A DNA stretch of 64,000 nucleotides from Glandiceps talaboti (GCF_964340395.1 NC_135569.1:14133519-14197518), one strand, 5' to 3'; shown: positions 33,571-45,204, numbered from the stretch's first letter. Made by a program: numbers and translations. The notes: generated by a model from the letters alone, not told the origin.

Positions 33571-33696
33571 TTGTATGTATGTATGTATGTATGTATGTAT
33601 GTATGTATGTATGTATGTATGTATGTATGTATGTATGTATGTATGTATGTATGTATGTATGGATGGATGGATGGATGGATGGATGGATGGATGGAT

Positions 33697-33739
<43 letters not shown>

Positions 33740-33886
33740 GGTGGGTGGGTGGGTGGGTGGGTGGGTGGGTGTGGATGGATGGATGGATGGATGTATGTAT
33801 GTATGTATGTATGTATGTATGTATGTATGTATGTATGTATGTATTTATTATGTATGTGTGCGTGCGTACGTGTGTGTGCGAATGAG

Positions 33887-33946
<60 letters not shown>
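33571..33946. repeat. Compound microsatellite (GTAT)n-(GGAT)n-(GT)n-(GGGT)n
   Basis: About 375 bp of tandem repeats ending ~36 bp from the stop codon of the neighbouring - strand gene, in the position of its 3' UTR. ORFs across it are artefacts. Confidence 0.95.
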
Positions 33947-33947
<1 letters not shown>

Positions 33948-33982
33948 TTGCTTCTATGGGATCCGTCTATATCATTCTCACA

Positions 33983-34972
33983 TTAGGCATGTCTAATAAT
34001 TTCATCAATCCATTGATCCATCAGCGGCTTACTACTGCCATTGTCGTAGAGACTTCGAAACATTCTCGCTGTTTCTGCTTTAGCTTCTCTAAGCTTCTGT
34101 CTACTACCGCCTTTTTGTAACCACTTCTCTTCAGCGTACACATCAACATACATTTCTGTATTGATCATTTCTTCAACAATAGCGCGAACCACGCTTTTTG
34201 CTGTTGGCAAATCTATCCTATCGCGGCCATCCTGCGGTCTACGAGAACGCTGGGTTTCGTACTTCCCTTTCATGTATTTCAGAACTGCTTCTCTAAGATA
34301 TCTAACAGCTATGCCGTATGCTACTTCATTTGCATCAAGGTATGGCTCTTTAATTCTTACTACCATTTCCACACATATAGCTGTTTCAACTTCATCTCGC
34401 AAGGGATGGTGATAACTGTTCCACACTACACTCTCATTTCTTATTGCGCTTCTTTCTACCATGGCCTGAAAGCTTTCATGCAGGTTCTCGTTTAGAAAAT
34501 CATCGATTGCGTTCTTGAAAAATTTCACAACGTTATTGTTAATTACATGGTGACCACGTTTATTATCACTATCGTCTCTATCTTTAGGCTTTGTTTTAGG
34601 TTTCGGAATATCTTTTTCAAAATCTTCACGTTTCGTTTTTATCTTCTCGGTCACGTCCTGCTTCATAGAAGCAACAGCAGTCGCCGCAGTTCTAACTACC
34701 ACCGCTTGTGTAACTGCTCTTTTCGCTACTTCATTGAAGAGAACCTCTGTCATTGCCCCTTTCGCAGCAACTTTTAGGGGTATCGTTTCTACAGCAGCAG
34801 CACCCAGTGTAACTACTGTAGCCATGTCACCAAGAAACCCAATAGCTGCCAGTAATCCTTTTTGGTTAGCACGTTCATAATCTCCAGCAGCTAGGGCCGT
34901 GAAGTATTCCACGGTATTTTTTGATGTTCCCACGACTGGGACATAGTCTAACCAATCGACCCAGGCAGACAT
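33983..34972 (-). CDS. Unrecognised 329-aa protein with hydrophobic N-terminal region and GHH motif
   Basis: A single coding exon starts [20 protein letters not shown] and ends DEIIRHA-stop. The ATG lies 4 bases after a good acceptor (ATTTCAG|AAACATG), so a 5' UTR intron is likely. The frame is open further upstream, but that part looks intronic. Residues ~8-75 are rich in Ala/Gly/Val ([20 protein letters not shown]) and could be one or two membrane-associated helices. A charged Lys/Asp linker (~105-137) follows, then [15 protein letters not shown] and further His ([10 protein letters not shown]), and a mostly helical C-terminal half. The VPVVG-plus-hydrophobic start and a GHH/AHH-like motif recall pre-toxin and HNH/EndoVII-type nuclease modules of polymorphic toxins, but the match is short, so I do not assign that function. 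It is not one of the familiar families I can name. Confidence 0.7.
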   Translation of the reverse strand: MSAWVDWLDYVPVVGTSKNTVEYFTALAAGDYERANQKGLLAAIGFLGDMATVVTLGAAAVETIPLKVAAKGAMTEVLFNEVAKRAVTQAVVVRTAATAVASMKQDVTEKIKTKREDFEKDIPKPKTKPKDRDDSDNKRGHHVINNNVVKFFKNAIDDFLNENLHESFQAMVERSAIRNESVVWNSYHHPLRDEVETAICVEMVVRIKEPYLDANEVAYGIAVRYLREAVLKYMKGKYETQRSRRPQDGRDRIDLPTAKSVVRAIVEEMINTEMYVDVYAEEKWLQKGGSRQKLREAKAETARMFRSLYDNGSSKPLMDQWIDEIIRHA

Positions 34973-35272
34973 GTTTCTGAAATAAAAATGCAGGAAGTGA
35001 GATTGAAATTCAAAGGATGTAAAAAAGGATAGTTTATTGCCAGAGTCATCAATAGGGTCATAGAATGTAAGGCTCAAAATAGCCATAGGTTTAAACTTTT
35101 ATTACATATATTGCCAGTTCGCACTAGACATGGAGCTTGATTTATTGAAAGGGTCAGTCATTGTTTTCAAGTTGAACAAAGATCCTTTGGACGTCGTCCA
35201 AAGTCGAAAACAATTTTTTACTATATATTCACACGATGGTTCACCCATCTGGTCCATCCATCCATCCAGCCA

Positions 35273-35631
35273 TAGTCTCGGTTACGCAGCCTCTCGCCGC
35301 TGGGGGTTCTGCCTGCGAGACCCTCCCAAATGAGAGGGGAAACCACCTTTCAACTACCCCGTGCCGGTTCACACAGTACATTTCTTCCAAGTCATAAAAA
35401 GTGTGCTTACGAGGCCTGTTTGTCATAGTTTAGATGTATGATGCTTGAGAAGTTATAACTTGTCGCGAAAGTACCTAAATCGTTTAGCCTACAATGTTGG
35501 ACGTGAAGTATTCCCCAGCATGCCCTGCTCCGATCGGTACTTCCTGCGCTTGCGACGTTTCCCCAGATTCTCATTTGGGGTGGTAGCGTAGGCAGAGCCC
35601 CCAACGACGGGAGGCTGGGTAACCGAGACTA
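35273..35631. mobile_element. GC-rich MITE with ~80-bp terminal inverted repeats
   Basis: TAGTCTCGGTTACGCAGCCT (from 35273) mirrors AGGCTGGGTAACCGAGACTA (to 35631). Pairing continues inward through CGCCGCTGGGGGTTCTGCCT and its mate, and CCAAATGAGAGGGGAAAC and its mate. TA at both ends is compatible with a TA target duplication. It is clearly more GC-rich than its surroundings and lies in the putative 5' UTR intron of the 33983-34972 gene. No ORF of its own. Confidence 0.8.
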
Positions 35632-35760
35632 TAAATTACGGTTTATGATGAGTCATGGCTGCCAGTCAATCATTATTATGAAGGGTGAAGTTGACATTAA
35701 AAAATAATGACACTAGCCTACCTGTAGACTTGAGAACAACTATCACTACACTATTCCACT

Positions 35761-35851
35761 ATCTTATGAACTAGCAGGGAATATTTTACTAACGATATCC
35801 GAATAAATCTTGATTATACGGCCGTTTTGTGACATATCAAATATCATAAAT
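35761..35851 (-). repeat. Right ~90-bp inverted repeat flanking the 33983-34972 gene
   Basis: Reverse complement of 33293-33395, carrying ATGAACTAGCAGGGAATATT and GACATATCAAATATCATAAA. It is itself sandwiched between pieces of the foldback element at 35874-36035: CCTACCTGTAGACTTGAGAA occurs at both 35719 and about 35871. Nested insertion is likely. Confidence 0.8.
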
Positions 35852-35873
35852 ACCTATCCTAACTATACCCTAC

Positions 35874-36035
35874 CTGTAGACTTGAGAACGGCTATCGCTA
35901 CACTATTCTGCTATCCTAACTGACATTTTGAATTTTACTCCGTTCCTTGGAAATTGAGAAAAAAATCAAAATTCAAAATGTCATTTAGGATAGTGGAATA
36001 GTGTAACGATAACCATTCTCATGTCTACAGGTAAG
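35874..36035. mobile_element. Foldback element with ~70-bp arms
   Basis: CTGTAGACTTGAGAACGGCT ... TGACATTTTGAATTTT pairs with AAAATTCAAAATGTCATTTA ... CATTCTCATGTCTACAGGTA across an ~18-bp centre. A third partial copy of the left arm lies at 35719-35762. No ORF. Confidence 0.75.
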
Positions 36036-36039
36036 CTAT

Positions 36040-38410
36040 AATGACTTAAGCAGAAAGGTAACATCTTGTACTTTTCGCCCCCATTCCACTATAAGCCGAT
36101 GATAACTAAGTTTAGTAACATTCTAAATCTTTATCATTATCATTATCATTATCATTATCATTACAAGACTAGACACTTGAATAAGTTTCTGTGTCTTATG
36201 GTTCCAGAGTTGTTTTACAAATCCCTGATTTTTACATCAGATATGACTGCTATGCAGCATAAAAGTAGCATGGGCACCAAATTTAATGCAAATATGTCCA
36301 TTGTTCTTTAGTACCTATGCTCAGGACCTTATATGAAAATATTGTTCACACTTTAATACCACAATATGTCAGAAATATGCCAGAAATAGCTTGATATTGA
36401 GAAATGATACTGAAGGTCAAAATCAAAGGTCGATGTCTTTATGGAAAGCTTACATCTGATGATATGGGGGTAGACACTAGGAGTCTCTAGAGTGGCTGTA
36501 CAAGTTTTTAAGCTAGGCAGTAAACCATAATTCTTTACTACAACTGTGGCCACCATTCAGTAATAAGTTACATGAAAAAAAAAACAATGCTTGTACATAT
36601 TCTCGTCTGCTTTAAAGGCACGACTGCCTGTGCCTGGAACCCTATTTTGCATACGACTGACTGTATACGTTTGGAGGTGGAGAAATTGTGATGACTCACT
36701 GGCAAGTAATTACCAAATATAAACATTCCCTATCTGGGTTTTTCACATGTAAATGCCACATATTTGAATAATCCCGAGTGACACATAATCTAAACAGCTG
36801 TTTGTAGGGGAATTTGTCTCATTTTGAAATTTTGTTTCATTCTATGAAACAAATAGATTGATTTTCAACTAATTTGTGTATCAAGTTACCATCCTACAAC
36901 ATTCACAAACAATTTGTACATGATACATGACCTGTGTGTTTCTCGGACCACAGAAAAAATGCTGAAAACAAGACCCAGAAGCTAGTGCTCTGTATTAAAG
37001 CAGTTTGAATTTCCCGCATTTGCATATATTAGCCATAATCCTCTTTATATAGGGCAGTTCTGTGTTTAACTGTAAATATTGGTAACAAATAAATACTGCA
37101 AAGTGTATTTATCATGCAAACAATGGCTTGATCTTGATAATTGACCTTGAAAGCCAATGGACCAGTTGTCCCTAATTATGTTGGGGTAGACACTTGAATG
37201 TATTAGTTTTTTTTAGTTATGCAGTAAGAATTGCTTTTAACTAGAAATATAGCTATCTGGTCGAATATGCACATGTTGTAAAACAAAGTGACGTCATTGT
37301 CACAAACCAGGGCCTCTTTTACGGCACCGTCGAAACGTGCCGCCCAGATGGCATTATTATTTGTTATTTTGTAGTAAGGCGGAAGAAATAACAGCTTTGG
37401 TTTGCGAGAATGAGTGACTTTCATATCCCTATATATTTATCACATATTTGCCAGGCTTGAATGAACTTGGATGTTGCACATGTCGGGGAAACGACACATT
37501 ACGGATGGGTGCTCAGACATATGGGTGGACGTTGGACAAAGCCATTGTAATATAAATTGGGAGATTCATGCAAATGTGCTATTTAAGGTATATTTGAAAT
37601 GTAAACATTTGGAAATCTCAACATATGATAATAGAATTCTCGCTGCCCTATCGTTACAAATACATTGAACTAGTCAGAGACTAGTAATGTATTAGCAAAA
37701 TCAGCCACCCACTGGGTGTGTTTACTCTGGTTAGTGGAATATTAATAAATGCCATTGTAGTAAATATGGAAATAAACTTTGAACCAATTTAACAACATTT
37801 GTCTGAACATTTTCGTTCACCCTCGTCTTAAACGACAGTAAATAGCTAGATACGTTAAAATACTCTGTAAGATAAAAATAGCAACTGACCTCTTTCAGGT
37901 AAAAAGATCAAAGCTTGTCCGGATACTACTGTGAAAGTTGATACGTACGCAACGTATTGTATACGCGAACTATTTCAATCAAACTGTGGTTGTGACACTA
38001 TAACCACGCTATATATCAATACAATCACGTGATCCAAGTCACCAAACCTTGTAAACAACCCAATATCGTATGTTTGCCACCATATAAGGAGGTCGAATGA
38101 AGAGCTGGTTTATTTATTAACCACCCAACATGCATTGTCCATTAACAGGGGAAGGTTCGCTATAGTTATTTGACCTCTATTAGTGTGTTCAGACACAAAC
38201 ATTAGAACAAATGAAATACTGACTTTATTCTGTTATTTGGATGATGAACCAATTACTAGTATATAGAGCGGCTTACACGTGTGTGTGTGTGTGGGGGGGG
38301 GGGGGAGATTGGTTCATAAGAGAGCGAAAGATGCACCAGAAGTTCTATTACCAAGCAAGCTACTACTGAACTTTACTCAACTATAACTTCATATAAAGGG
38401 TTACATCACG
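36040..38410. other. No gene recognised
   Basis: AT-rich with a (TTATCA)n tract at 36129-36164 and a poly-G run near 38294-38305. It may contain the 5' UTR exon and promoter of the 33983-34972 gene, but I cannot place them. Confidence 0.4.
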
Positions 38411-38415
38411 TGTAA

Positions 38416-39059
38416 GACTGGCTGTAGAATGGTATGGAACTCTGTAACACTAGCATGGTGTATGTGTGTACACTAATACCTGTACTGGCTGTAGAATGGT
38501 ATGGAACTCTGTAACACTATCATGGTGTATGTGTGTACACTAATACCTGTACTGGCTGTAGAATGGTATGGAACTCTATAACACTATCATGGTGTATGTG
38601 TGTACACTAATACCTGTACTGGCTGTAGAATGGTATGGAACTCTATAACACTAGCATGGTGTATGTGTGTACACTAATACCTGTACTGGCTGTAGAATGG
38701 TATGGAACTCTATAACACTAGCATGGTGTATGTGTGTACACTAATACCTGTACTGGTTGTAGAATGGTATGGAACTCTATAACACCAGCATGGTGTATGT
38801 GTGTACACTAATACCTGTACTGGCTGTAGAATGGTATGGAACTCTATAACACTATCATGGTGTATGTGTGTACAGGAATACCTGCACTGGCTGTAGAATG
38901 GTATGGAACTCTATAACACTATCATGGTGTATGTGTGTACACTAATACCTGTACTGGCTGTAGAATGGTATGGAACTCTATAACACTAGCATGGTGTATG
39001 TGTGTACAGGAATACCTGTACAGGCTGTAGAATGGTATGGAACTCTATAGCACTAGAAT

Positions 39060-39098
<39 letters not shown>

Positions 39099-39655
39099 AC
39101 TAATACCTGTACTGGCTGTAGAATGGTATGGAACTCTGTAACACTAGCATGGTGTATGTGTGTACACTAATACCTGTACTGGCTGTAGAATGGTATGGAA
39201 CTCTATAACACTATCATGGTGTATGTGTGTATACGAATACCTATACTGGCTGCAGAATGGCATGGAACTCTATAACACTAGCATGGTGTGTGTGTGTGTA
39301 CACTAATACCTGTACAGGCTGTAGAATGGTATGGAACTCTATAACAATAGCATGGTGTATGTGTGTACACTAATACCTGTACAGGCTGCAGAATGGCATG
39401 AAACTCTATAACACTAGCATGGTGTATGTGTGTACACTAATACCCGTACTGGCTGTAGAATGGTATGGAACTCTATAACACCAGCATGGTGTATACTGGC
39501 TGTAGAATAGTATGGAACTCTATAACACTAGCATGGTGTATGTGTGTACATGAACACCTGTACTGGTTGTAGAATAGTATGGAACTCTATAACACTAGCA
39601 TGGTGTATGTGTGTACACTAATACCTATACTGGCTGCACAATAGTATGGAGTTCT
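38416..39655 (+). repeat. 67-bp minisatellite, about 18 copies
   Basis: Unit CTGGCTGTAGAATGGTATGG + AACTCTATAACACTAGCATG + GTGTATGTGTGTACACTAAT + ACCTGTA. One unit has an expanded (GT)n near 39060-39096. The homologous array in copy A (30345-30640) has only about four units, so the array is highly variable in length. It is not a CRISPR array: there are no unique spacers. Confidence 0.92.
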
Positions 39656-39989
39656 ATAAAACTGACGCCTGATCTTGACTTTTAGGTCATGTTCTTGGAG
39701 AAAGACAGACATTACTCCTTAATTCCAAGCCACAAAGACATTTCATGAACGGAGGAAATTGATTTACATAAATCGCTTGATTCCCCTCAAAACTAAATTA
39801 CAAGAGAATTAGCCTAGTAGTAAAATACACAAACTTCAAAATCATTCTGTCTCCGAAAAGAGAAATGATATGCTATCACAACAAATATCTTGAACAATAT
39901 TGAATATAATTAAATGAATATAAATGTAACATATGAATATCATTCTACAGTAGAAATGGTGTTGCCTTGGTATTTCGATCACTCATGGG

Positions 39990-41177
39990 ACATTACAGCT
40001 ACCAGATTTAAACTGAATGCCTCCCGTAAGGGAATCACTAATTATGCAAATACCTCATTAAATTTAAAAAAAACAATGGTAACAGGCTTTGTTTTTGGAC
40101 AAGCGTGCTTTCTTAGGTTAATGTATGTAAGGGTGTATGATACTGCTTAATTACTGAATATCGTTCATTATTATTCAAAATACTCATTAAAGGTAAAAGT
40201 TGTAGCAACAAACTTCATAGGACAGGTGTGTATTATTATGGTTGATATATGTATCATATTATACGAAATTTGAAGCTTGCATTTTTAAGATACAACCTAG
40301 TTACCTAAAATCATTAAGTATGCAAATTTTTCATTAAAACTAAGCTTATAAAAGAGTTTATAGGACATATCCGCTTTGTTATGGTTAACGTATGTACTAA
40401 ATTGTATTGAAATTGAAGTATGCAGTCTTAAGATATAGCCTAATTACCGAAAATCATTAATTATGTAAATTATTCATTAACACTGTAAGGTACATCAACT
40501 AACTTTATAGGACATACACACTTTGTTATGGTTAATGTATGTACTGAATTGTATTGAAATTGAAGTATGCAGTCGTAAGATATAGCCTAATTATCAAGAA
40601 TCATTAATTATGCGAATTATTCATTAACACTGAAAGGTACACCAACAAGCTTTACAGGACACATGTGATTGTTATGGTTAACGTGAGTACTGAATTATAT
40701 TGGAATTGAAGTATGTATTCTTAAGATATAGCCTAATTACTGAAAATCATTAATTATGCAAATTATTCATTAACACTGTACGGTGCATCAACAAACTTGA
40801 TAGGACATATGTGTTTTCTTATGGTTAACGTATGTACTAAATAATGTTGAATTTGAAGTATGTATTCTTAAGATATAGCCTAATTACCAAAAATAATTAA
40901 TTATGCAAATTATTCATTAACGCTGTAAGATACATCAACGAATTTTATAGGACAAATGTATGTTGTTATGTTGAATGAATATACTAAATTATATAGAAAT
41001 TGAAGTATACAGTCTTAAGATATTGCGTAATTAGTTGATTTCATTAATATGCAAATTTCTCTAATTAAACATTAACAGGTCTGGCTCAAAACCTAATCAG
41101 GTCTAGCTATCACCCTAAAGATTACATATCCCACATTTCATTACAATTGAGCCAGCCGATTTTTAGAAAATGATGAC

Positions 41178-41208
<31 letters not shown>

Positions 41209-41265
41209 CACAGACACACCTTCCCCTTTTAATACCTCCCGTACCCTTACGGGAGGTAAACATGA
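39990..41265 (+). mobile_element. Non-autonomous element with ~146-bp core satellite and 3' hairpin (Helentron/Pearl-like)
   Basis: This block is absent from copy A. Near its left end is GCCTCCCGTAAGGGAATCAC. The core holds about six tandem units of ~146 bp, each with TTAAGATATAGCCTAATTAC and AATTATTCATTAACACTGTA. Then come a unique segment (GGCTCAAAACCTAATCAGGT), an (ACAG)n tract and a terminal hairpin at 41233-41258 (TACCTCCCGTA, then TTACGGGAGGTA). Core satellite, microsatellite and 3' hairpin resemble the non-coding Helentron/Pearl-type elements described in invertebrates. Placement is by structure only. Confidence 0.65.
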
Positions 41266-41804
41266 TGTAGGCTTGGTGTTTCTCATAAGGGACATGATGT
41301 TTTGACACAAAGATATACATATTTCATCTCCAGATTACCTACAACAGAGACATCACACACAGCAGGATCATACTGAAAAGTGATAAAGCATTGCTATTCT
41401 TTTACAGTGCAGTAAAAACAGACCTCTGTTGAAACACATGACACACAGACTTGATGATTTTAATGGCGTCAATTGTTTATTTTCTAACTGATAATCAATA
41501 TATCAACTTGACTACTTCTACATCCCCACTGTGCGTGGCACCCTATATCATATTAAGTGTTTCCTTTGTATTTGGGGTAGTACTCTGAAAGTGTGTAGAA
41601 ATGTCATGTATAAATGAAACACCAAGGCAACACCACTTTCACTGTAATAGAAAGACAGGAATTAAGGAATTTACGATAAGGCGAATTAAACAAAGTAAAA
41701 TTGAAGAATATTGTTCATAAAAATGCAACGATTTAAAGTTTATACACATGAAGTGACGAATTACTCCAAAATTGTTGAAAATGATCTATCAAAATAACTA
41801 GATA

Positions 41805-41806
<2 letters not shown>

Positions 41807-41855
<49 letters not shown>

Positions 41856-42144
41856 TTTATTTGCCATGTGCCAAAAATAGCATTGGAAATTGATTTTTCA
41901 CACGAGCTCATAAAAGAAACAAATCGGGAATAAAACTGACAATAAAATAAGAAAGACACAACAGACAATAAAAAACAGACAATAAAAAACACACACGGTA
42001 CTAAAATACAATATTAAGACAAGTTGTTATAAAACAGGCAGTAGATGACTATGTACGGTTTAAAATACGGATAACAGATGGATAAAAACTCTTCCTAAAA
42101 CGTTCTGTTCTTGTTCTGATGGCCCTATACCGCTTACCAGAGGG
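41807..42144 (-). mobile_element. 338-bp retroposon insertion with (AAT)n tail
   Basis: Copy A reads through CTAGATAAAACACTG; copy B has 338 bp inserted there, flanked by TAAA at 41803-41806 and 42145-42148 (target-site duplication). The insert begins with (TAA)n on the + strand, so read on the - strand it has a (TTA)n-type 3' tail. It includes TTTATTTGCCATGTGCC and CGCTTACCAGAGGG. It is probably a 5'-truncated LINE 3' end or a SINE. Confidence 0.75.
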
Positions 42145-42727
42145 TAAAACACTGTAATATGACGTCTAAGAGTAAAATAACATTATATGTTAGTAATAAT
42201 ATCACTAATGTTACTAGTGTCATTAATGAACACATCAAATACGAAATAAAACCTATCAAGTTTGGTTGGATTAATGTACATATAGTTGTGACTACACTAC
42301 CTTCAACTGGGATATTTTTTTCATCATCAAACGACCAAAGATATATTCCCCCAAATTAGTAAATTACTTATAAAATGTACATTGTATTTTTAAATCAGTA
42401 GTCGATCTTATCCACAAGTAGTACAAAACAAACCAATAGGTTGCAATCGTGATCGCCGTTGAGGGCACCGATCTCTAAACCACATGTGAACTGTGTGGGT
42501 GGGTGGCTAGGCTGTGGGCGAATTTCATAGTGCATCTCATACATCTCGAGACTTCTAGGATAATGACTTTGACTATACATGAGTGGAGGTGTAAATCGTA
42601 TCGATACAGTAGAGGGACTAGACTGTGTATGAACATGAACAGTGTCGGCACTGTCCAATATTGTTCGTGTCAAAAGAATAACGCATGCGCATGTCAACAA
42701 TAAGACTGTTGACATCGGTGGTATTCT

Positions 42728-43785
42728 CAGTGAATTGAATTGAAATTTATTTCATCAGATAACAAAAAACACAAACAATAAATAAATAAATAAATAATAC
42801 ATTACACTTTCAAACAAATTGGACAAAAGGAAATATACATGTGTTATCTAATGGGGACCATGAAAATAGTTCAGCAGAACTAGTCGTGTCCATGGCCCGT
42901 ACATTCAATTTTAGATTAATTCAAATTCATAAATGGACGCAATGAAGAAAATTAAGTCAAAAATAAACACAGCACGCATTCACGCACACTCATACACACA
43001 CACGCACGCACATTCATACATACGCATACACACACACGAGAAGAAATAAAGCAAAAACCAGAAATGTTGTAAAAACGCCAAAGAGTATAAATTAAGGTTG
43101 GTGTGTAGAATTTAAAATATAATTTCTTAGTTCATTTTTGAACTGTTGCCTGGACATGTTAATTTTTAGGTGACTTGGTAAAGAGTTCCAGTGCTTTGTC
43201 GCTGCATATTTGAAATTGTGTTGGGTGATGGTCAATTTTATCGATGGTGGACGAAAGTTACCACTGGAGGCTGAACGGTTTTGATATGTATGAATGGGAC
43301 GGTCAAAATACTTTTCTATGTTGTGGGGATAACGATTATTTCTAAGATCATACACGAAAATACAGGAGGAAAATTTACTAAGTTGAAATATATTTAGAAC
43401 ATTAAGTTGGTTAAAAAGGGGTTCAGAGTGTGCGTTGAAATCAGTGAATGTTATCAAGCGGACAAATTTCTTTTGTAGTCGGAATATTGGGTCGAGAAGA
43501 GTTTGGTAAGTATTGCCCCAAATCTCTAAACAATATGTAAAGTGTGGTAAAATAAATGAATTATATATCATGATAAGGGTCGATCTGGGAACAAAGTGAC
43601 GTAAACGTGAAATAATTCCTACTTTTTTGTTAACAACTTTGATGATATTTTCTATGTGAGATTTCCAAGAAAGAGAAAGATCAATAGAAACACCGAGGTA
43701 ACTTGCAGATGAAACTTGCTCTATCGTCGTACTGCCAACATAAAGATTACCTTCCAAAGTTATATTTCTCTGTATCTACACAGCA
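42728..43785 (-). mobile_element. 5'-truncated non-LTR retrotransposon (reverse transcriptase C terminus)
   Basis: An open frame on the - strand (43757-43092) encodes the region after the RT palm: SYLGVSIDLSLSWKSHI, PHFTYCLEIWGN and KHWNSLPSHLK. These are typical of Jockey/CR1-group LINEs. The frame ends at TGA/TAA-type stop by 43092 and is followed by an A/C-rich 3' UTR and a (TTTA)n-type tail (42776-42797 on the + strand is (AATA)n). The 5' end is missing, as usual for LINE insertions. It lies just downstream of the GLYAT-like gene in the same orientation and interrupts copy B of the duplication. Confidence 0.82.
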
Positions 43786-43793
43786 AATACAAA

Positions 43794-44673
43794 TTACTTG
43801 TCTAATATGAAACAATAGTAGTCTACATTTCCATTCTCCTGTCTTTCAAAACCTACCTTTTCATGTGTTTTTATCGAGACTTTGAATTCATTTCGAATGA
43901 CTACATATGGTAAGTTACCATCTTCTATTCTGCGTTTTGCTAGATTAGCGGTGATCATACTAGCAAAACTTGTGACCTCGTTTACGGTACTCGGGTACTG
44001 TATGTGTATGACCGATGTCACCGAACGCCTTGATAACTGCCCACGAAACGACCTCTCCTTTCTCGTTGTAAATGGCGAGATTTGGCAAATATTCGATAGT
44101 CTTGGCATAACTTTCTACAGAGGGAGGACGATGTTTGTGTGGCCATTTGGTAAGCAGAAGACAAGCGTGTTTACTCTTTAATCTCCCGAATGTGAATCCT
44201 TCAGGCAAAGGCCGTTCAGCTATTTCGATCACACTCCCTCGGTCATTGAGCGTATAGATGTAACTGCTACTGAGATATTCTGGTCCATTAAGGTGCTCTG
44301 GTAGTATTCTGTTGTGGGCACCCATGACCTCTTTAAGGATGGGTAATTGTGACATTGAAACAATTTCAAAATCAACGAAATCGCTTGTCCAGTCGATAGT
44401 ACCAGGTGCATTAAGTAGCAATCTCAAGGCTTCATCATCCACACTATAAAAAGTGTAGGTGCTGCCAGTAAGACTGGTTTCATAATTTCCACATGAACAC
44501 AGAATGGTAGTAATTTTCTCTACGTCATCACTATCTGTGTAGATGGTCACAGCTGGCCAGGTATTGCTGTAGTTGTGTTTGATCAATTGGTAGACTGGGA
44601 GGCAGGCCGGCAGCCATTTTGTCAATGTCTTCAAAAGTGATGGGATCTGATGACTACTGATTCTATAAGCCAT
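43794..44673 (-). pseudogene. GLYAT-like: Glycine N-acyltransferase-like gene with one frameshift
   Basis: The GLYAT family transfers acyl groups from acyl-CoA to glycine or other amines. The first frame (44673-43960) starts MAYRISSHQIPSLLKTLTKW and includes YLPNLAIYNEKGEVVSWAVI and GDIGHTHTVPEYRKRGH, the GNAT-like acyl-CoA region of the family. It then stops in KFC. The neighbouring frame continues the domain without interruption (VTSFASMITANLAKRR ... KVGFERQENG ... ILDK-stop at 43794). The total is 880 bp, i.e. 3n+1, so one extra or two missing bases at about 43975-43985 explain the break. The expected intact length of ~292 aa fits the family (~295). An acceptor (TTGTCGCAG|AGAACATG) suggests a 5' UTR intron. 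It is a recent pseudogene or a sequence error; no plausible intron fits the gap. Confidence 0.8.
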
Positions 44674-45068
44674 GTTCTCTGCGACAAAGATACATACAAT
44701 GCGTTGTTAGACCTGTGCAATAACGTATTCGTAATAACATACACCATAAATAATATTGAATCAACTGTTGATTTACATATTTTGTGCATCTCTATACACG
44801 ATATATCAAATCAATTAGATGTTTGGGTCCACACCCAAATAATAGTGCCTTTAACGGCGATCACGCTTATGGTGTTTCTGTACTGGTTATGCATTATATT
44901 GACCACTGATTAATAAACTTGAACAATTATGTTATTTGTATTTTAACAATTTTCACTGATGAATATTTCGAGGTTGACCGATTGCAAAATGATACTCTAG
45001 GTAGAACTAGTACAGTTTGAACATGGCGACATATTCAAATCCAGAACTTTCGCTCGAGATTTAAACTT

Positions 45069-45141
45069 ACTACACTACACTACACTACACTACACTACAC
45101 TACACCGCACCACACTGCACTACACTACACTACACTACACT
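45069..45141. repeat. (CTACA)n pentanucleotide microsatellite
   Basis: Fourteen or so CTACA units with a few CCGCAC/CTGCAC variants. No other feature. Confidence 0.9.
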
Positions 45142-45204
45142 AGCTACAAATACTATTGACCACTAATTAATTACCAAATACAATATCTTTTTATAAGTAA
45201 TCGA

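Larger units (their letters stand above)
38416..42727. repeat. Segmental duplication, copy B (mate at 30345-32401)
   Basis: Same landmarks as copy A in the same order. Compared with A it has an expanded minisatellite, a ~1.28-kb satellite-bearing element (39990-41265), a 338-bp insertion (41807-42144), and is cut off at 42728 by a LINE. The two copies are direct repeats ~8 kb apart that enclose the 33983-34972 gene. Confidence 0.85.

Noticed and set aside
34973-35086. N-terminal extension of the GHH protein starting MAILSLTFYD
   Set aside because: A good splice acceptor (ATTTCAG) lies between it and MSAWVDW, so this part is most likely intronic.
38416-39655. CRISPR-like array of regularly spaced repeats
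   Set aside because: The 67-bp units abut each other with no unique spacers, and the sequence is animal DNA; it is a minisatellite.
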